Shown here one piece after another: positions 9,467 through 20,032 of a DNA stretch of 64,000 nt. The notes below the pieces were generated by a model that did no database searches, was not told the origin of the DNA, and saw only the letters and a program-made list of their open reading frames with translations. This DNA comes from Streptacidiphilus sp. ASG 303 (GTDB lineage: Bacteria; Actinomycetota; Actinomycetes; Streptomycetales; Streptomycetaceae). Position 1 is the first letter of the stretch. Every line of letters begins with the position of its first letter. Both the position numbers and the translations under genes were made by a program. The stretch is from contig NZ_JAJLRA010000025.1 in assembly GCF_020991365.1 (NCBI RefSeq), forward strand, positions 28,168 to 92,167, written 5' to 3'.

Positions 9467-9479
9467 CAGACTGGTGCCA
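9467..9479 (+). promoter_or_regulatory. Leaderless promoter -10 box for the DUF3151 gene
   Basis: CAGACT at 9467-9472 is 6 nt before ATG 9479, with no ribosome-binding site. Confidence 0.4.
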
Positions 9480-9892
9480 TGAACCTCCACGAGAACCTGC
9501 TCGGGGGCCCGCCCCCGACGCACCTGCCCGCCGAGCCCGAGCCGGCGGATCTGCTGGCCTCCGGCGCCTCCCCGGCCGAGGTGGCCGCCGCGCACCCCAC
9601 CTCCTCCCTGGCCTGGGCGCAGCTCGCCGACGACGCCTTCGCCGGCGGCCGGGTGGTCGAGTCCTACGCCTACGCCCGCACCGGCTACCACCGCGGCCTG
9701 GACGCGCTGCGCCGCAGCGGCTGGAAGGGCCACGGCCCGGTGCCGTGGGAGCACGAGCCCAACCGCGGCTTCCTGCGCGCCCTGCACGCCCTGGCCCGCG
9801 CCGCCGACGCGATCGGCGAGAAGCCCGAGGCCGAGCGCTGCGCCCAGTTCCTGCGCGACAGCTCGCCCACCGCGGCGGACACCCTCGGCTGA
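9479..9892 (+). CDS. DUF3151 family protein
   Basis: A 137-residue soluble helical protein of the actinobacterial DUF3151 family, function unknown. The N-terminal HENLLGGPPPTHLP is typical, and the middle (AWAQLADDAFAGGRVVESYAYARTGYHRGLDALRRSGWKGHGPVPWEHEPNRGFLRALHALARAADAIGE in pieces) looks like TPR-type helices. ATG 9479 is preceded by CAGACT at 6 nt. It always sits beside fba in streptomycetes known to me (SCO3648), suggesting a housekeeping role. Confidence 0.85.
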   Translation: MNLHENLLGGPPPTHLPAEPEPADLLASGASPAEVAAAHPTSSLAWAQLADDAFAGGRVVESYAYARTGYHRGLDALRRSGWKGHGPVPWEHEPNRGFLRALHALARAADAIGEKPEAERCAQFLRDSSPTAADTLG

Positions 9893-10018
9893 CGGCCGCC
9901 CCGCCCCCGGCGCCGCCCGCCGCGGCGGCGCCGGGGGCGCACACCGGCGGCCCTTCCCCCCGGACCGGGGCACATGATAGGGATCACAACGGTTCGCGGA
10001 GCCGATGAGGAGACCCCT

Positions 10019-10876
10019 GTGAACGACCCCGACACCGATCCCGCCGCCGTCACCGGAGACTCCGCGCAGGGCACACCCACCCTGGAGTTCGAGGGGACGA
10101 CCCCGTACGAGGACTACGTGCACGCCTCCGTGCTCACGGGCCTCCAGCAGCCGCTCTCCGACGATCCGGGCGAGATGGCCTTCCTGGTCACCACCCAGGT
10201 CATGGAGCTGTGGTTCACCCTGCTCGTCCACGAGTGGCGCACCGCCCGGGACGCCCTGTTCAAGGACGACACCGAACGGGCGATGGAGGCGCTGCGCCGC
10301 AGCCTCACCGCGCACCGGGCGCTCAACGACTCCTGGCGGCCCATCGCCGCCCTCACCCCGGCGCAGTTCAACGCCTACCGCACCGCGCTGGGCGAGGCCT
10401 CGGGCTTCCAGTCGGCGATGTACCGGCAGGTGGAGTTCCTGCTGGGCGACAAGTCGCTGTCGCTGCTCCGCCCCCACCGGGGCCACCCCCGGGTGCACGC
10501 GGAGCTGGAGGCGGCCCTCGCCGAGCCGTGCCTCTACGACGCGGTGATGGACCACCTGCACCGGCAGGGCCTGCCGGTGCCCCGGGAGGTGCTGGACCGC
10601 GACGTGACGCAGCCCTGGACCCCGCACCCCGGCGTCGAGGAGGTGTGGCGGCAGGTCTACGCCGGCCCCCAGGGCAGCCCGCTGGTCGCCCTCGGCGAGG
10701 TGCTCACCGACGTCGGCGAACTGGTGTGGCGCTGGCGCAGCGACCACCTGCTGGCCACCCGCCGCGCCATGGGCGCCAAGGCGGGCAGCGGCGGGTCGCC
10801 GGGCGTGGCGTGGCTGGAGAAGCGGGCCGCGCGCTCGGTCTTCCCGGAGCTGTGGACGGCCCGCAGCCATGTCTGA
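10019..10876 (+). CDS. Tryptophan 2,3-dioxygenase
   Basis: A heme enzyme opening the indole ring of L-tryptophan to N-formylkynurenine, the first step of the kynurenine route. The 285 residues show the N-terminal PYEDYVHASVL region, the QVMELWFTLLVHE helix, ASGFQSAMYRQVEFLLG, and near the end the heme-ligand segment SDHLLATRRAMG followed by GSGGSPGVAWL, the family's GTGGSSG loop. GTG 10019 has GAGGAG at 10007-10012 and is preferred to the in-frame ATG at 9974. It overlaps the next gene by 8 bp, so the two are translationally coupled. Confidence 0.93.
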   Translation: MNDPDTDPAAVTGDSAQGTPTLEFEGTTPYEDYVHASVLTGLQQPLSDDPGEMAFLVTTQVMELWFTLLVHEWRTARDALFKDDTERAMEALRRSLTAHRALNDSWRPIAALTPAQFNAYRTALGEASGFQSAMYRQVEFLLGDKSLSLLRPHRGHPRVHAELEAALAEPCLYDAVMDHLHRQGLPVPREVLDRDVTQPWTPHPGVEEVWRQVYAGPQGSPLVALGEVLTDVGELVWRWRSDHLLATRRAMGAKAGSGGSPGVAWLEKRAARSVFPELWTARSHV

Positions 10877-11858
10877 CGCCCTGCGGGGCGGCGGACCGCA
10901 CCGCGCCGCCCCGGCCGCCCGCGCCGCCGTGTCCGCCGTGTCCGCCGCGGCCCCGCCGACCGCCGTCGCCCCGCCGACCGCCGCCGCCTGCGGCCCCGCC
11001 GAGGAGGAGCGCCGGGCCCTGGGCAGGCCGCCGGTGGAGCCGCCGCGGACCCTGCGCTACGGCGGCCACCCGGACCAGGTCTGCGACCTGTGGCGGGCCG
11101 CCGACCCGGACGCGCCCACGGTGCTGCTGCTCCACGGCGGGTTCTGGAAGCAGCAGTACGACCGGCGCCACCTCTCGCCGCTCGCCGCCCACCTGGCCGC
11201 CTCCGGCTTCCACGCCGTGCTGGCGGAGTACCGGCGGGTGGGGGGCGCCGGGGGCTGGCCGGGGACCCTGGACGACACCGCCGCGCTGGTCGACGCCGCG
11301 GCGTCCGGCACCCTGGCGGCCGACGTGCCGTCCTCGGGGAGGGCGCCGCTGCTGCTCGGCCACTCGGCCGGGGGGCACCTGGCGCTGTGGGCGGCGGCCC
11401 GGCACCTCCTCCCGGCCGACGCGCCGTGGCGCGGCGGGCGGCGGCCGCGCGGCGTGCTCGCCGTCGCCCCGGTGGCCGACCTCGCCGCCGCCGTCGCGGA
11501 CGGCAGCGGCGGCGGTGCCGCGGCCGCCCTCCTCGGCGGTGCCGACCGGGTCGCGGAGCGCCTGCCGTACGCGGACCCGGCGGCCCTCGGGCCGACCGGG
11601 GTCCCCACCGTCGTGGTGCACGGCGAGGACGACCCGGACGTCCCGGTGGCCCGCTCCCGGGCGTACGCGGCGGCCGACCCGGCGGTGCGGATGCTCCCGC
11701 TGCCCGGGGTGGGCCACTTCGCGCCCGTGGACCCCGGCACGGCGGCGTGCGGGGTGCTGCTGGACGCCCTGCGCGCCCTGGACGCGGCCACGACGGCACC
11801 GGCGGCGGCCCCGCCCGCGGACGGCGCCCCGGAGGCCCCGGAGGAGGGAGGCCGGTGA
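10869..11858 (+). CDS. Alpha/beta hydrolase, probable kynurenine formamidase
   Basis: A 329-residue alpha/beta-hydrolase. The motif LLHGGFWKQQYDRR near residue 90 matches the oxyanion HGGxW motif of BNA7-type arylformamidases. The nucleophile elbow is LLGHSAGGHLALW (Ser near 161), the acid is likely in VVVHGEDDPDVPV, and the histidine in GVGHFAPVD. The start ATG overlaps the tryptophan dioxygenase stop by 8 bp and its own stop overlaps the next start (GTGA). Position right after the dioxygenase strongly suggests hydrolysis of N-formylkynurenine to kynurenine. The N-terminal 50 residues and C-terminal 25 are Ala/Pro-rich and likely disordered. Activity itself is inferred. Confidence 0.75.
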   Translation: MSDALRGGGPHRAAPAARAAVSAVSAAAPPTAVAPPTAAACGPAEEERRALGRPPVEPPRTLRYGGHPDQVCDLWRAADPDAPTVLLLHGGFWKQQYDRRHLSPLAAHLAASGFHAVLAEYRRVGGAGGWPGTLDDTAALVDAAASGTLAADVPSSGRAPLLLGHSAGGHLALWAAARHLLPADAPWRGGRRPRGVLAVAPVADLAAAVADGSGGGAAAALLGGADRVAERLPYADPAALGPTGVPTVVVHGEDDPDVPVARSRAYAAADPAVRMLPLPGVGHFAPVDPGTAACGVLLDALRALDAATTAPAAAPPADGAPEAPEEGGR

Positions 11859-13081
11859 ACGCCCCGTCCGCCGAGGCCCTCGGCTTCGACCCCTGGTCGC
11901 CCGCCTTCGTGGCGCACCCCTACGACGTGTACGCCCGGCTGCGGGAGCAGGCCCCGGTGTCCCGCTACGAGCCCACCGGCCAGTGGCTGGTCTCCCGCCA
12001 CGCGGACGTCTCGGCGCTGCTGCGGGACCGCCGCCTGGGCCGCACCTACCTGCACCGCTTCGGCCACGAGGAGTTCGGCCGCACCCCGCCGCCGCCCGAG
12101 CACGAGCCCTTCCACACCCTCAACGGGCACGGGCTGCTCGACCTGGAGCCGCCCGACCACACCCGCATCCGCCGCCTGGTGTCCAAGGCCTTCACCCCGC
12201 GCATGGTGGAGTCGCTGCGCCCCACCGTGCGGCGGCTCGCGGAGGAGCTGGCGGCCGGCCTGGTCGCGGACGGCGGGGGCGACCTGGTGGCCCGGGTCGC
12301 CGAGCCGCTGCCGGTCGCGGTGATCGCCGAGATGCTGGGCGTCCCGGAGGCGGACCGCGGCCTGCTGCGGCCCTGGTCGGAGGCGATCACCGGCATGTTC
12401 GAGCTGAACCCCTCCGAGGAGGCGGCGGCCCGCGCGGTGCGGGCCTCCACGGAGTTCTCGGACTACCTGCGGGCCCTGGCCGCCGAGCGCCGCCGCAACC
12501 CCGGCGGCGACCTCGTCTCGGCCCTGGTCGCCGCCCACGACGAGGGGGACCGGCTCAGCGAGCAGGAGCTGGTCTCCACCTGCGTGCTGCTGCTCAACGC
12601 CGGCCACGAGGCGACCGTGAACACCACGGCCAACGGCTGGTGGGCGCTGCTGCGCCACCCGGACCGGCTCGCGCAGCTGCGGGCCGACCCGGAGCGGCTG
12701 CTGCCCACCGCGGTCGAGGAGCTGATGCGGTACGACACACCGCTGCAGATGTTCGAGCGGTGGGTGCTGGACGACATCGAGGTCGCCGGGGTGCGGATCC
12801 CGCGCGGCTCGGAGGTGGCGCTGCTGTTCGGCTCCGCCAACCGGGACCCGGCGCGGTTCGCGGACCCGGACCGGCTGGACCTGGCCCGGGCCGACAACCC
12901 CCACATCAGCTTCGGCGCGGGCATCCACTTCTGCCTGGGCGCCCCGCTGGCGCGGCTGGAGCTCGCCGAGTCCTTCGGCGCGGTGCTGCGGGCCGCGCCG
13001 CGGCTGTCGCCGGTGCGGGAGCCGCAGTGGCGGCCCGGCTACGTCATCCGCGGCCTGGCGGAGCTGCCGGTCGAGGTGTGA
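11855..13081 (+). CDS. Cytochrome P450 (CYP107-like)
   Basis: A 408-residue soluble class I bacterial P450. Visible are the I-helix oxygen-binding motif LLNAGHEATVN near residue 247 (Glu-Ala instead of the common Glu/Asp-Thr order), the ExxR pair in EELMRYDTP, the meander, and the heme loop FGAGIHFCLGAPLAR with the thiolate Cys. GTG 11855 overlaps the preceding stop by 4 bp, so it is the third gene of a coupled operon with tryptophan dioxygenase and the formamidase-like hydrolase. A kynurenine-derived substrate is an inference from this coupling. No ferredoxin gene is adjacent. From memory the S. coelicolor counterpart in this region is SCO3636, a CYP107. Confidence 0.92.
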   Translation: MNAPSAEALGFDPWSPAFVAHPYDVYARLREQAPVSRYEPTGQWLVSRHADVSALLRDRRLGRTYLHRFGHEEFGRTPPPPEHEPFHTLNGHGLLDLEPPDHTRIRRLVSKAFTPRMVESLRPTVRRLAEELAAGLVADGGGDLVARVAEPLPVAVIAEMLGVPEADRGLLRPWSEAITGMFELNPSEEAAARAVRASTEFSDYLRALAAERRRNPGGDLVSALVAAHDEGDRLSEQELVSTCVLLLNAGHEATVNTTANGWWALLRHPDRLAQLRADPERLLPTAVEELMRYDTPLQMFERWVLDDIEVAGVRIPRGSEVALLFGSANRDPARFADPDRLDLARADNPHISFGAGIHFCLGAPLARLELAESFGAVLRAAPRLSPVREPQWRPGYVIRGLAELPVEV

Positions 13082-13193
13082 CGGACCGGTCTGCGGGAGG
13101 CGGCCGGCCGGGCCCGGCGGCCCCGGCCCCGGCCCGCCGGTGCCTCCGGCCGACGCCGCCCGTCCGGGGCCGCCGCCCGTTCATGGCGGTGCG

Positions 13194-15747
<2,554 letters not shown>

Positions 15748-15749
<2 letters not shown>

Positions 15750-15781
15750 GCCGCCCCGGCCCCCGCGGGCCGGGGCGGCGG
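15748..15781 (+). terminator. purA terminator
   Basis: Perfect 15-bp stem 15748-15762 with 15767-15781 and a 4-nt loop, 57 bases after the stop. Confidence 0.75.
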
Positions 15782-15831
15782 CGGTGCCGCCGGCGGATCC
15801 GCGCCGGCGCCACCGCCGTCTCCGGACCCTT

Positions 15832-15867
15832 TTGCACTGGTGCAGAATCCCGTTGCCTCTAGTGCAA
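15832..15867 (+). promoter_or_regulatory. Tandem operator-like dyads and promoter of the GNAT gene
   Basis: Two similar dyads, TTGCACTGGTGCAG (15832-15845) and TTGCCTCTAGTGCAA (15853-15867), start 21 bp apart (two helix turns). The second covers a -35 box TTGCCT, 17 bp before the -10 box TACAGT (15876-15881), which ends 7 nt before ATG 15889. This arrangement fits repressor binding over the promoter; the regulator is unknown. Confidence 0.55.
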
Positions 15868-15888
15868 TCGGCCGCTACAGTCCCGTCC

Positions 15889-16491
15889 ATGCCCGCCGCC
15901 ACACCCGTGCCCACCGTCCTGGAGGGCGGCCGCGTCCGCCTGGAGCCGCTGACCCCCGCCCACCTGCCCGACCTGTTCGCCGCGGGCGGCGGGGACGACG
16001 AGGTGTGGCGCTGGCTCCCGCACCGCACCCCCCGCACCGAGGACGAGCTGGGCGTCCTCGCCGGACAGCTGCTCGCCGACGCCGGCCGGGGCCTCTGCGT
16101 CCCCTTCGCGGTCGTGGACCGCACCACCGGCCGGGCCGTCGGCTGGACCGCCTACCTGGAGGTCGTGGAGGAGGACGAGCGGCTGGAGATCGGCTGGACC
16201 TGGTACGGCCGCGCCGTCTGGCGCACCGCCGTCAACACCGAGTCCAAGCTGCTGCTGCTCACCCACGCCTTCGAGGACCTCGGCTACGGGCGCGTGCAGT
16301 GGAAGACCCACCACCGCAACGAGCGCTCCCGCGCCGCCATCGCCCGCCTCGGCGCCGTCCAGGAGGGCGTCCTGCGCCGCCACCGCCGGTACCCCGACGG
16401 CAGCTGGCGCGACAGCGTGTACTTCTCGATGCTGGCCGACGAGTGGCCCGCCGCGAAGGCCCGGCTCGCCGCACGCCTCGCCCGGGGCTGA
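15889..16491 (+). CDS. GNAT family N-acetyltransferase
   Basis: A 200-residue acetyltransferase of the RimJ/RimL type, transferring acetyl from acetyl-CoA to an unknown amine. Visible are LEPLTPAHLPDLFAAG (strand 1-helix 1), VGWTAYLEVVEEDERLEIGWTWYGRAVWRTAVNTESKLLLLTHAFE read in pieces as the acetyl-CoA-binding strand and helix, and the C-terminal KTHHRNERSRAAIARLGAVQEGVLRRH typical for the RimJ group. The start is supported by a leaderless promoter (TACAGT, 7 nt). Two operator-like dyads upstream suggest regulated expression, perhaps as a detoxifying enzyme. Confidence 0.85.
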   Translation: MPAATPVPTVLEGGRVRLEPLTPAHLPDLFAAGGGDDEVWRWLPHRTPRTEDELGVLAGQLLADAGRGLCVPFAVVDRTTGRAVGWTAYLEVVEEDERLEIGWTWYGRAVWRTAVNTESKLLLLTHAFEDLGYGRVQWKTHHRNERSRAAIARLGAVQEGVLRRHRRYPDGSWRDSVYFSMLADEWPAAKARLAARLARG

Positions 16492-16577
16492 CCGGCGGGC
16501 CCGAGCGGCTCCGTCCGGCGGGGCTGGCCGGCGGGACCGAGCGGGGCCGGCCGGCGTGCGCGCGTGCCGCACCGGCT

Positions 16578-16617
16578 GACAGGGTGTCGCGCGCCGGGGG
16601 CAACGGCAGACAGGGTG
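16578..16617. repeat. Direct repeat GACAGGGTG upstream of the aminotransferase
   Basis: GACAGGGTG occurs at 16578-16586 and 16609-16617, 31 bp apart (three helix turns), just upstream of the aminotransferase promoter. It may bind the GntR regulator encoded downstream; this is untested. Confidence 0.4.
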
Positions 16618-16644
16618 CAGCTGCCCCCGGCGGGCGGCGCTTCC

Positions 16645-16658
16645 TAGGGTGGCCGGTA
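16645..16658 (+). promoter_or_regulatory. Leaderless promoter -10 box for the aminotransferase
   Basis: TAGGGT at 16645-16650 ends 7 nt before ATG 16658. Confidence 0.5.
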
Positions 16659-18013
16659 TGAGCATCGCTGCCGACCCTTCCGCGGGGCAGGCCGTCAAGG
16701 CCGCGGACCGCGCGCACGTCTTCCACTCGTGGTCCGCCCAGGGCCTGATCGACCCGCTGGCCGTGGCCGGCGCCGAGGGCTCCTACTTCTGGGACTACGA
16801 CGGCCGGAAGTACCTCGACTTCTCCTCCCAGCTGGTCAACACCAACATCGGCCACCAGCACCCCAAGGTCGTCGCGGCCATCCAGGAGCAGGCGGCGAAG
16901 CTCTGCACCTTCGCCCCCGCCTTCGCCATCGACGTCCGCAGCGAGGCCGCCCGGCTGATCGCCGAGCGCACCCCCGGCGACCTCGACAAGATCTTCTTCA
17001 CCAACGGCGGCGCCGAGGCCAACGAGAACGCCGTCCGCCTGGCCCGCCTGCACACCGGCCGGCAGAAGGTGCTCGCCACCTACCGCTCGTACCACGGCTC
17101 CACCGCCAACGCGATCGCCCTCACCGGCGACCCGCGCCGCTGGCCCAACGAGACCGGCACCTCCGGCGTCGTCCACTTCTGGGGCCCCTACCTCTACCGC
17201 TCGAACTTCCACGCCGCCGACGAGGCGCAGGAGTGCGAGCGCGCCCTGGCGCACCTGGAGCAGGTCATCGCCTTCGAGGGCCCGCAGACGGTCGCCGCGG
17301 TCATCCTGGAGACCGTGGTCGGGACCGCCGGCATCCTGGTCCCGCCGCCCGGCTACCTGGCCGGCGTGCGGGAGATCTGCGACCGGTACGGCATCGTCCT
17401 CGTCCTCGACGAGGTGATGGCGGGCTTCGGCCGGACCGGCGCCTGGTTCGCCGCCGACCACTGGGGGGTCACCCCGGACCTGCTCACCTTCGCCAAGGGC
17501 GTCAACTCCGGCTACGTGCCGCTGGGCGGCGTCGCCATCTCCGCCGAGATCGCGGCGACCTTCGACGAGCGGCCCTTCCCCGGCGGCCTCACCTACTCGG
17601 GCCACCCGCTGGCCTGCGCCTCCGCCGTCGCCACCATCAACGCGATGGCGGAGGAGGGCGTCGTGGAGAACGCCCGCGAGATCGGCGAGCGGGTGCTCGG
17701 CCCGGGCCTGCGCGAGCTCGCCGAGCGCCACCCGTCGGTCGGCGAGGTGCGCGGCACGGGCGTCTTCTGGGCGCTGGAGCTGGTCCGCGACCGGGAGACC
17801 CGCGAGCCGCTGGTGCCGTACAACGCGGCGGGTGCGGCGGGGAAGCCGATGGCGGACCTCACCGCGGCCTGCAAGGAGCGCGGGCTGTGGCCGTTCGTCA
17901 ACATGAACCGCCTCCACGTCGTGCCGCCGTGCAACGTCTCGGAGGGCGAGGCCAAGGAGGGCCTGGCGATCCTGGACGAGGCGCTCGCCGCCGCCGACGC
18001 GCACACCGTCTGA
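16658..18013 (+). CDS. Class III PLP-dependent aminotransferase
   Basis: A 451-residue fold-type I enzyme of the omega-amino-acid:pyruvate group (taurine, beta-alanine or GABA-type substrates). Motifs are WDYDGRKYLDFSSQLVNTNIGHQHP, FFTNGGAEANENAVRLAR (phosphate loop), YRSYHGST, VLVLDEVMAGFGRTG (Asp for the pyridine nitrogen), and LLTFAKGVNSGYVPLGGV with the PLP lysine near residue 284. It was started at ATG 16658, 7 nt after a TAGGGT box. The substrate cannot be read from the sequence. A GntR regulator follows 307 bp downstream on the same strand. Confidence 0.88.
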   Translation: MSIAADPSAGQAVKAADRAHVFHSWSAQGLIDPLAVAGAEGSYFWDYDGRKYLDFSSQLVNTNIGHQHPKVVAAIQEQAAKLCTFAPAFAIDVRSEAARLIAERTPGDLDKIFFTNGGAEANENAVRLARLHTGRQKVLATYRSYHGSTANAIALTGDPRRWPNETGTSGVVHFWGPYLYRSNFHAADEAQECERALAHLEQVIAFEGPQTVAAVILETVVGTAGILVPPPGYLAGVREICDRYGIVLVLDEVMAGFGRTGAWFAADHWGVTPDLLTFAKGVNSGYVPLGGVAISAEIAATFDERPFPGGLTYSGHPLACASAVATINAMAEEGVVENAREIGERVLGPGLRELAERHPSVGEVRGTGVFWALELVRDRETREPLVPYNAAGAAGKPMADLTAACKERGLWPFVNMNRLHVVPPCNVSEGEAKEGLAILDEALAAADAHTV

Positions 18014-18320
18014 CGCCGCGCCCCTCCGCACGCCCCACCCGCACGCCCTCCGCGTGTCCGGCGGGGACACCCGGCCCGGGGGCACCCGGCCGGGGCCGCA
18101 CACGCACCCGGCCGCCCCACCGCAGGCCGCCGACGGGCCGGGTCCGCCTCCCCCGCACGGGAGCCGGACCCGGCCCGCCGGCCGTCCGCCGGCCGTCCGC
18201 CCCGGGGCCGCGCCCCCGCCGGCCGCCCGTCCGCCGTCCGTCCGCCGGTGACCACCGGCGCCCCGGCGCCCCCTTCGCGTACGGTGTACGGGACGTCGGC
18301 CGCCGGGGAGGAGAGCGCGC
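18014..18320. other. Intergenic region, no gene seen
   Basis: 307 bases of Pro/Arg-coding-looking but unconvincing sequence, rich in GGCCGTCCGCC repeats. GGGGAGGAG at about 18306 is the ribosome-binding site of the GntR gene. Nothing else is recognised. Confidence 0.5.
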
Positions 18321-19205
18321 ATGACCGCAGGCAGCGGATCCGCCGTCGTGCGCCGCAGCAGCCTCCGCGAGCAGATCGCGGGCGCCCTGCGCGAGGAGAT
18401 GATGGCCGGGCGCCTCGCCGCCGGCACGCACTTCACCGTCAAGGAGATCGCCGAGCTCTACGGCGTCTCGGCCACCCCGGCCCGGGAGGCGCTGGTCGAC
18501 CTCACGGCGCAGGGGCTGCTGCGGGTGGAGCACCACCGGGGCTTCGCCGTCCCCGCGCTGGACTGGCAGGACTTCCTCGACATCGTCGAGGCCCGCACCC
18601 TGCTCGCGGACAACGTCTTCCGCCACCTCGGCCGCCGCCCCACGGGCATCGCCTGGGACCGGCTGCCCAGCGTGCGGCGCCGGGCGGAGGCCGCGACCCG
18701 GGCGGCCCGGGCCGGCCAGCTGGACGTCCTGGTCGGCTGCGACCGCCGGTTCTGGCGCGAGGCCGGGGGACTGCTGGGCAACCCGCGGATCAGCGACTAC
18801 CTCGACCTGCTGCGGGTGCAGTCGTGGATGTACGCCGCCCCCCGGCTGCGGGGCCGCCCCGACCTGGTCCGGACCTGCTGGGACGGCCACGTGGAGCTGG
18901 TCGACCGGATCGCGGAGCGCGACCGGGCCGGCGCCCACCGGATGGTCCTCGCGTACAACCGGGCCGCGGTGGAGCTGATGGCCCGGCTGGACGGGCACGA
19001 GGTGCCGGGGCTGCTGCCCGACGGGCCGGACGCCCCTGCGGCCCCGCCCCCCGCCGCCCCCGCGTCCGCGCCCGCCCCCGCGTCCGCGCCCGCCTCCGCG
19101 TCCGTGCCCCGGCAGTCCGCCCCCGACGGCGTCCCCGCCCCCGGCGGCGGCCCCGCCCCCGGGGACCGGTCCGCCCCCGGCGGCCGCTCCGCGGAACCCG
19201 GCTGA
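18321..19205 (+). CDS. GntR family (FadR-type) transcriptional regulator
   Basis: A 294-residue regulator. Residues 15-80 form the winged helix (SLREQIAGALREEMMAGRLAAG, then FTVKEIAELYGVSATPAREALVDLTAQGLLRVEHHRGFAV), and residues 85-225 a helical FCD-like effector domain. The last 65 residues are an unusual Pro/Ala/Ser tail with PAPASAPASA-type repeats, not part of the family and probably disordered. ATG 18321 has GGGGAGGAG upstream. It lies 307 bp after the aminotransferase on the same strand and may control it. Ligand unknown. Confidence 0.85.
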   Translation: MTAGSGSAVVRRSSLREQIAGALREEMMAGRLAAGTHFTVKEIAELYGVSATPAREALVDLTAQGLLRVEHHRGFAVPALDWQDFLDIVEARTLLADNVFRHLGRRPTGIAWDRLPSVRRRAEAATRAARAGQLDVLVGCDRRFWREAGGLLGNPRISDYLDLLRVQSWMYAAPRLRGRPDLVRTCWDGHVELVDRIAERDRAGAHRMVLAYNRAAVELMARLDGHEVPGLLPDGPDAPAAPPPAAPASAPAPASAPASASVPRQSAPDGVPAPGGGPAPGDRSAPGGRSAEPG

Positions 19206-19335
19206 CAGTCCGGTCCGGGCCGCGCCCCCGGCCGGTAGGGTGAGCGTTCCGTGCCCGGGCGGAGCACAGAGCGCCACGGTGCAGCGGACCGTCCCCACCC
19301 CCGACGCCGCGCCTGACCGGCGCACAGGAGTGCCT

Positions 19336-19983
19336 GTGGCCTGCGACATCTGGCTCGTCCCCCTCGTGGACGTCCTCTGCCACGCTCCGGAGAACCCCTT
19401 CCGGGACGACCTCGACGTCTACAACGCCGCCCTCGCCGCCCAGGGGCTGCCCGAGGTGCCGGTGTACCGCTACATGCCGGGCCTGAGCGGCGACGTCGAA
19501 CCCGTCGCCGCCTTCGACTACGACTCGCTGCACTTCCTGCGCCGCGCCTACCTGCTGCAGCTCACCGGCTTCGAGGTGGCCCCGGTGGGCGAGCTGGGCG
19601 GCGACTACGAGCAGCTGCTGGAGATGTTCGAGTCCACGGCGGAGCAGTCGCACCTCGTCTGGCACTTCGACCACGCGGGCGCGTACGTGCCGGTCGACTT
19701 CGCCGCGCCGCTGGTGGACGAGTCGCTGCTGGCCGCCGGCGGTCCGCTCGGCTCGGTCCACGGGCTGCTGCGCGAGCTGGAGGCGGTGGCGCCGGTGCTG
19801 GGGATCGACCCGGCGGCCCCCCCGGCGCCGACCCGGCCGCTGGGGCCGACCGAGCTGGAGCAGCCGTTCCACCCCCCGCTCGACGACCTGGGCCCGTTCG
19901 CCCGGGAGCGGCACGCCTGGGCCGGACTGCACGCCGCGGCGGTGCGCAGCCTGGGCCAGGGCTCGATGATCGTCTTCGCCTGA
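19336..19983 (+). CDS. Conserved hypothetical protein
   Basis: A 215-residue acidic, soluble protein with no domain I recognise. It opens VACDIWLVPLVDVLCHAPENPFRDDLDVYNAAL, contains VYRYMPGL, FDYDSLHFLRRAYLLQLTGFEVAPVGE and SHLVWHFDHAGAYVPVDFAAPL. GTG 19336 was chosen because AGGAG at 19326-19330 lies 6 nt upstream; GTG 19330 is possible. The gene is bounded by a two-way terminator and seems conserved next to purD in streptomycetes. No function can be assigned. Confidence 0.7.
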   Translation: MACDIWLVPLVDVLCHAPENPFRDDLDVYNAALAAQGLPEVPVYRYMPGLSGDVEPVAAFDYDSLHFLRRAYLLQLTGFEVAPVGELGGDYEQLLEMFESTAEQSHLVWHFDHAGAYVPVDFAAPLVDESLLAAGGPLGSVHGLLRELEAVAPVLGIDPAAPPAPTRPLGPTELEQPFHPPLDDLGPFARERHAWAGLHAAAVRSLGQGSMIVFA

Positions 19984-19984
19984 G

Positions 19985-20028
19985 CCGTCGTCCCGGCCCG
20001 CCCCGCGCGGGGCGGGCCGGGACGACGG
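19985..20028. terminator. Two-way terminator between convergent genes
   Basis: Perfect 20-bp stem 19985-20004 with 20009-20028 and a 4-nt loop; genes end at 19983 (+) and 20033 (-). Confidence 0.8.
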
Positions 20029-20032
20029 ACGC

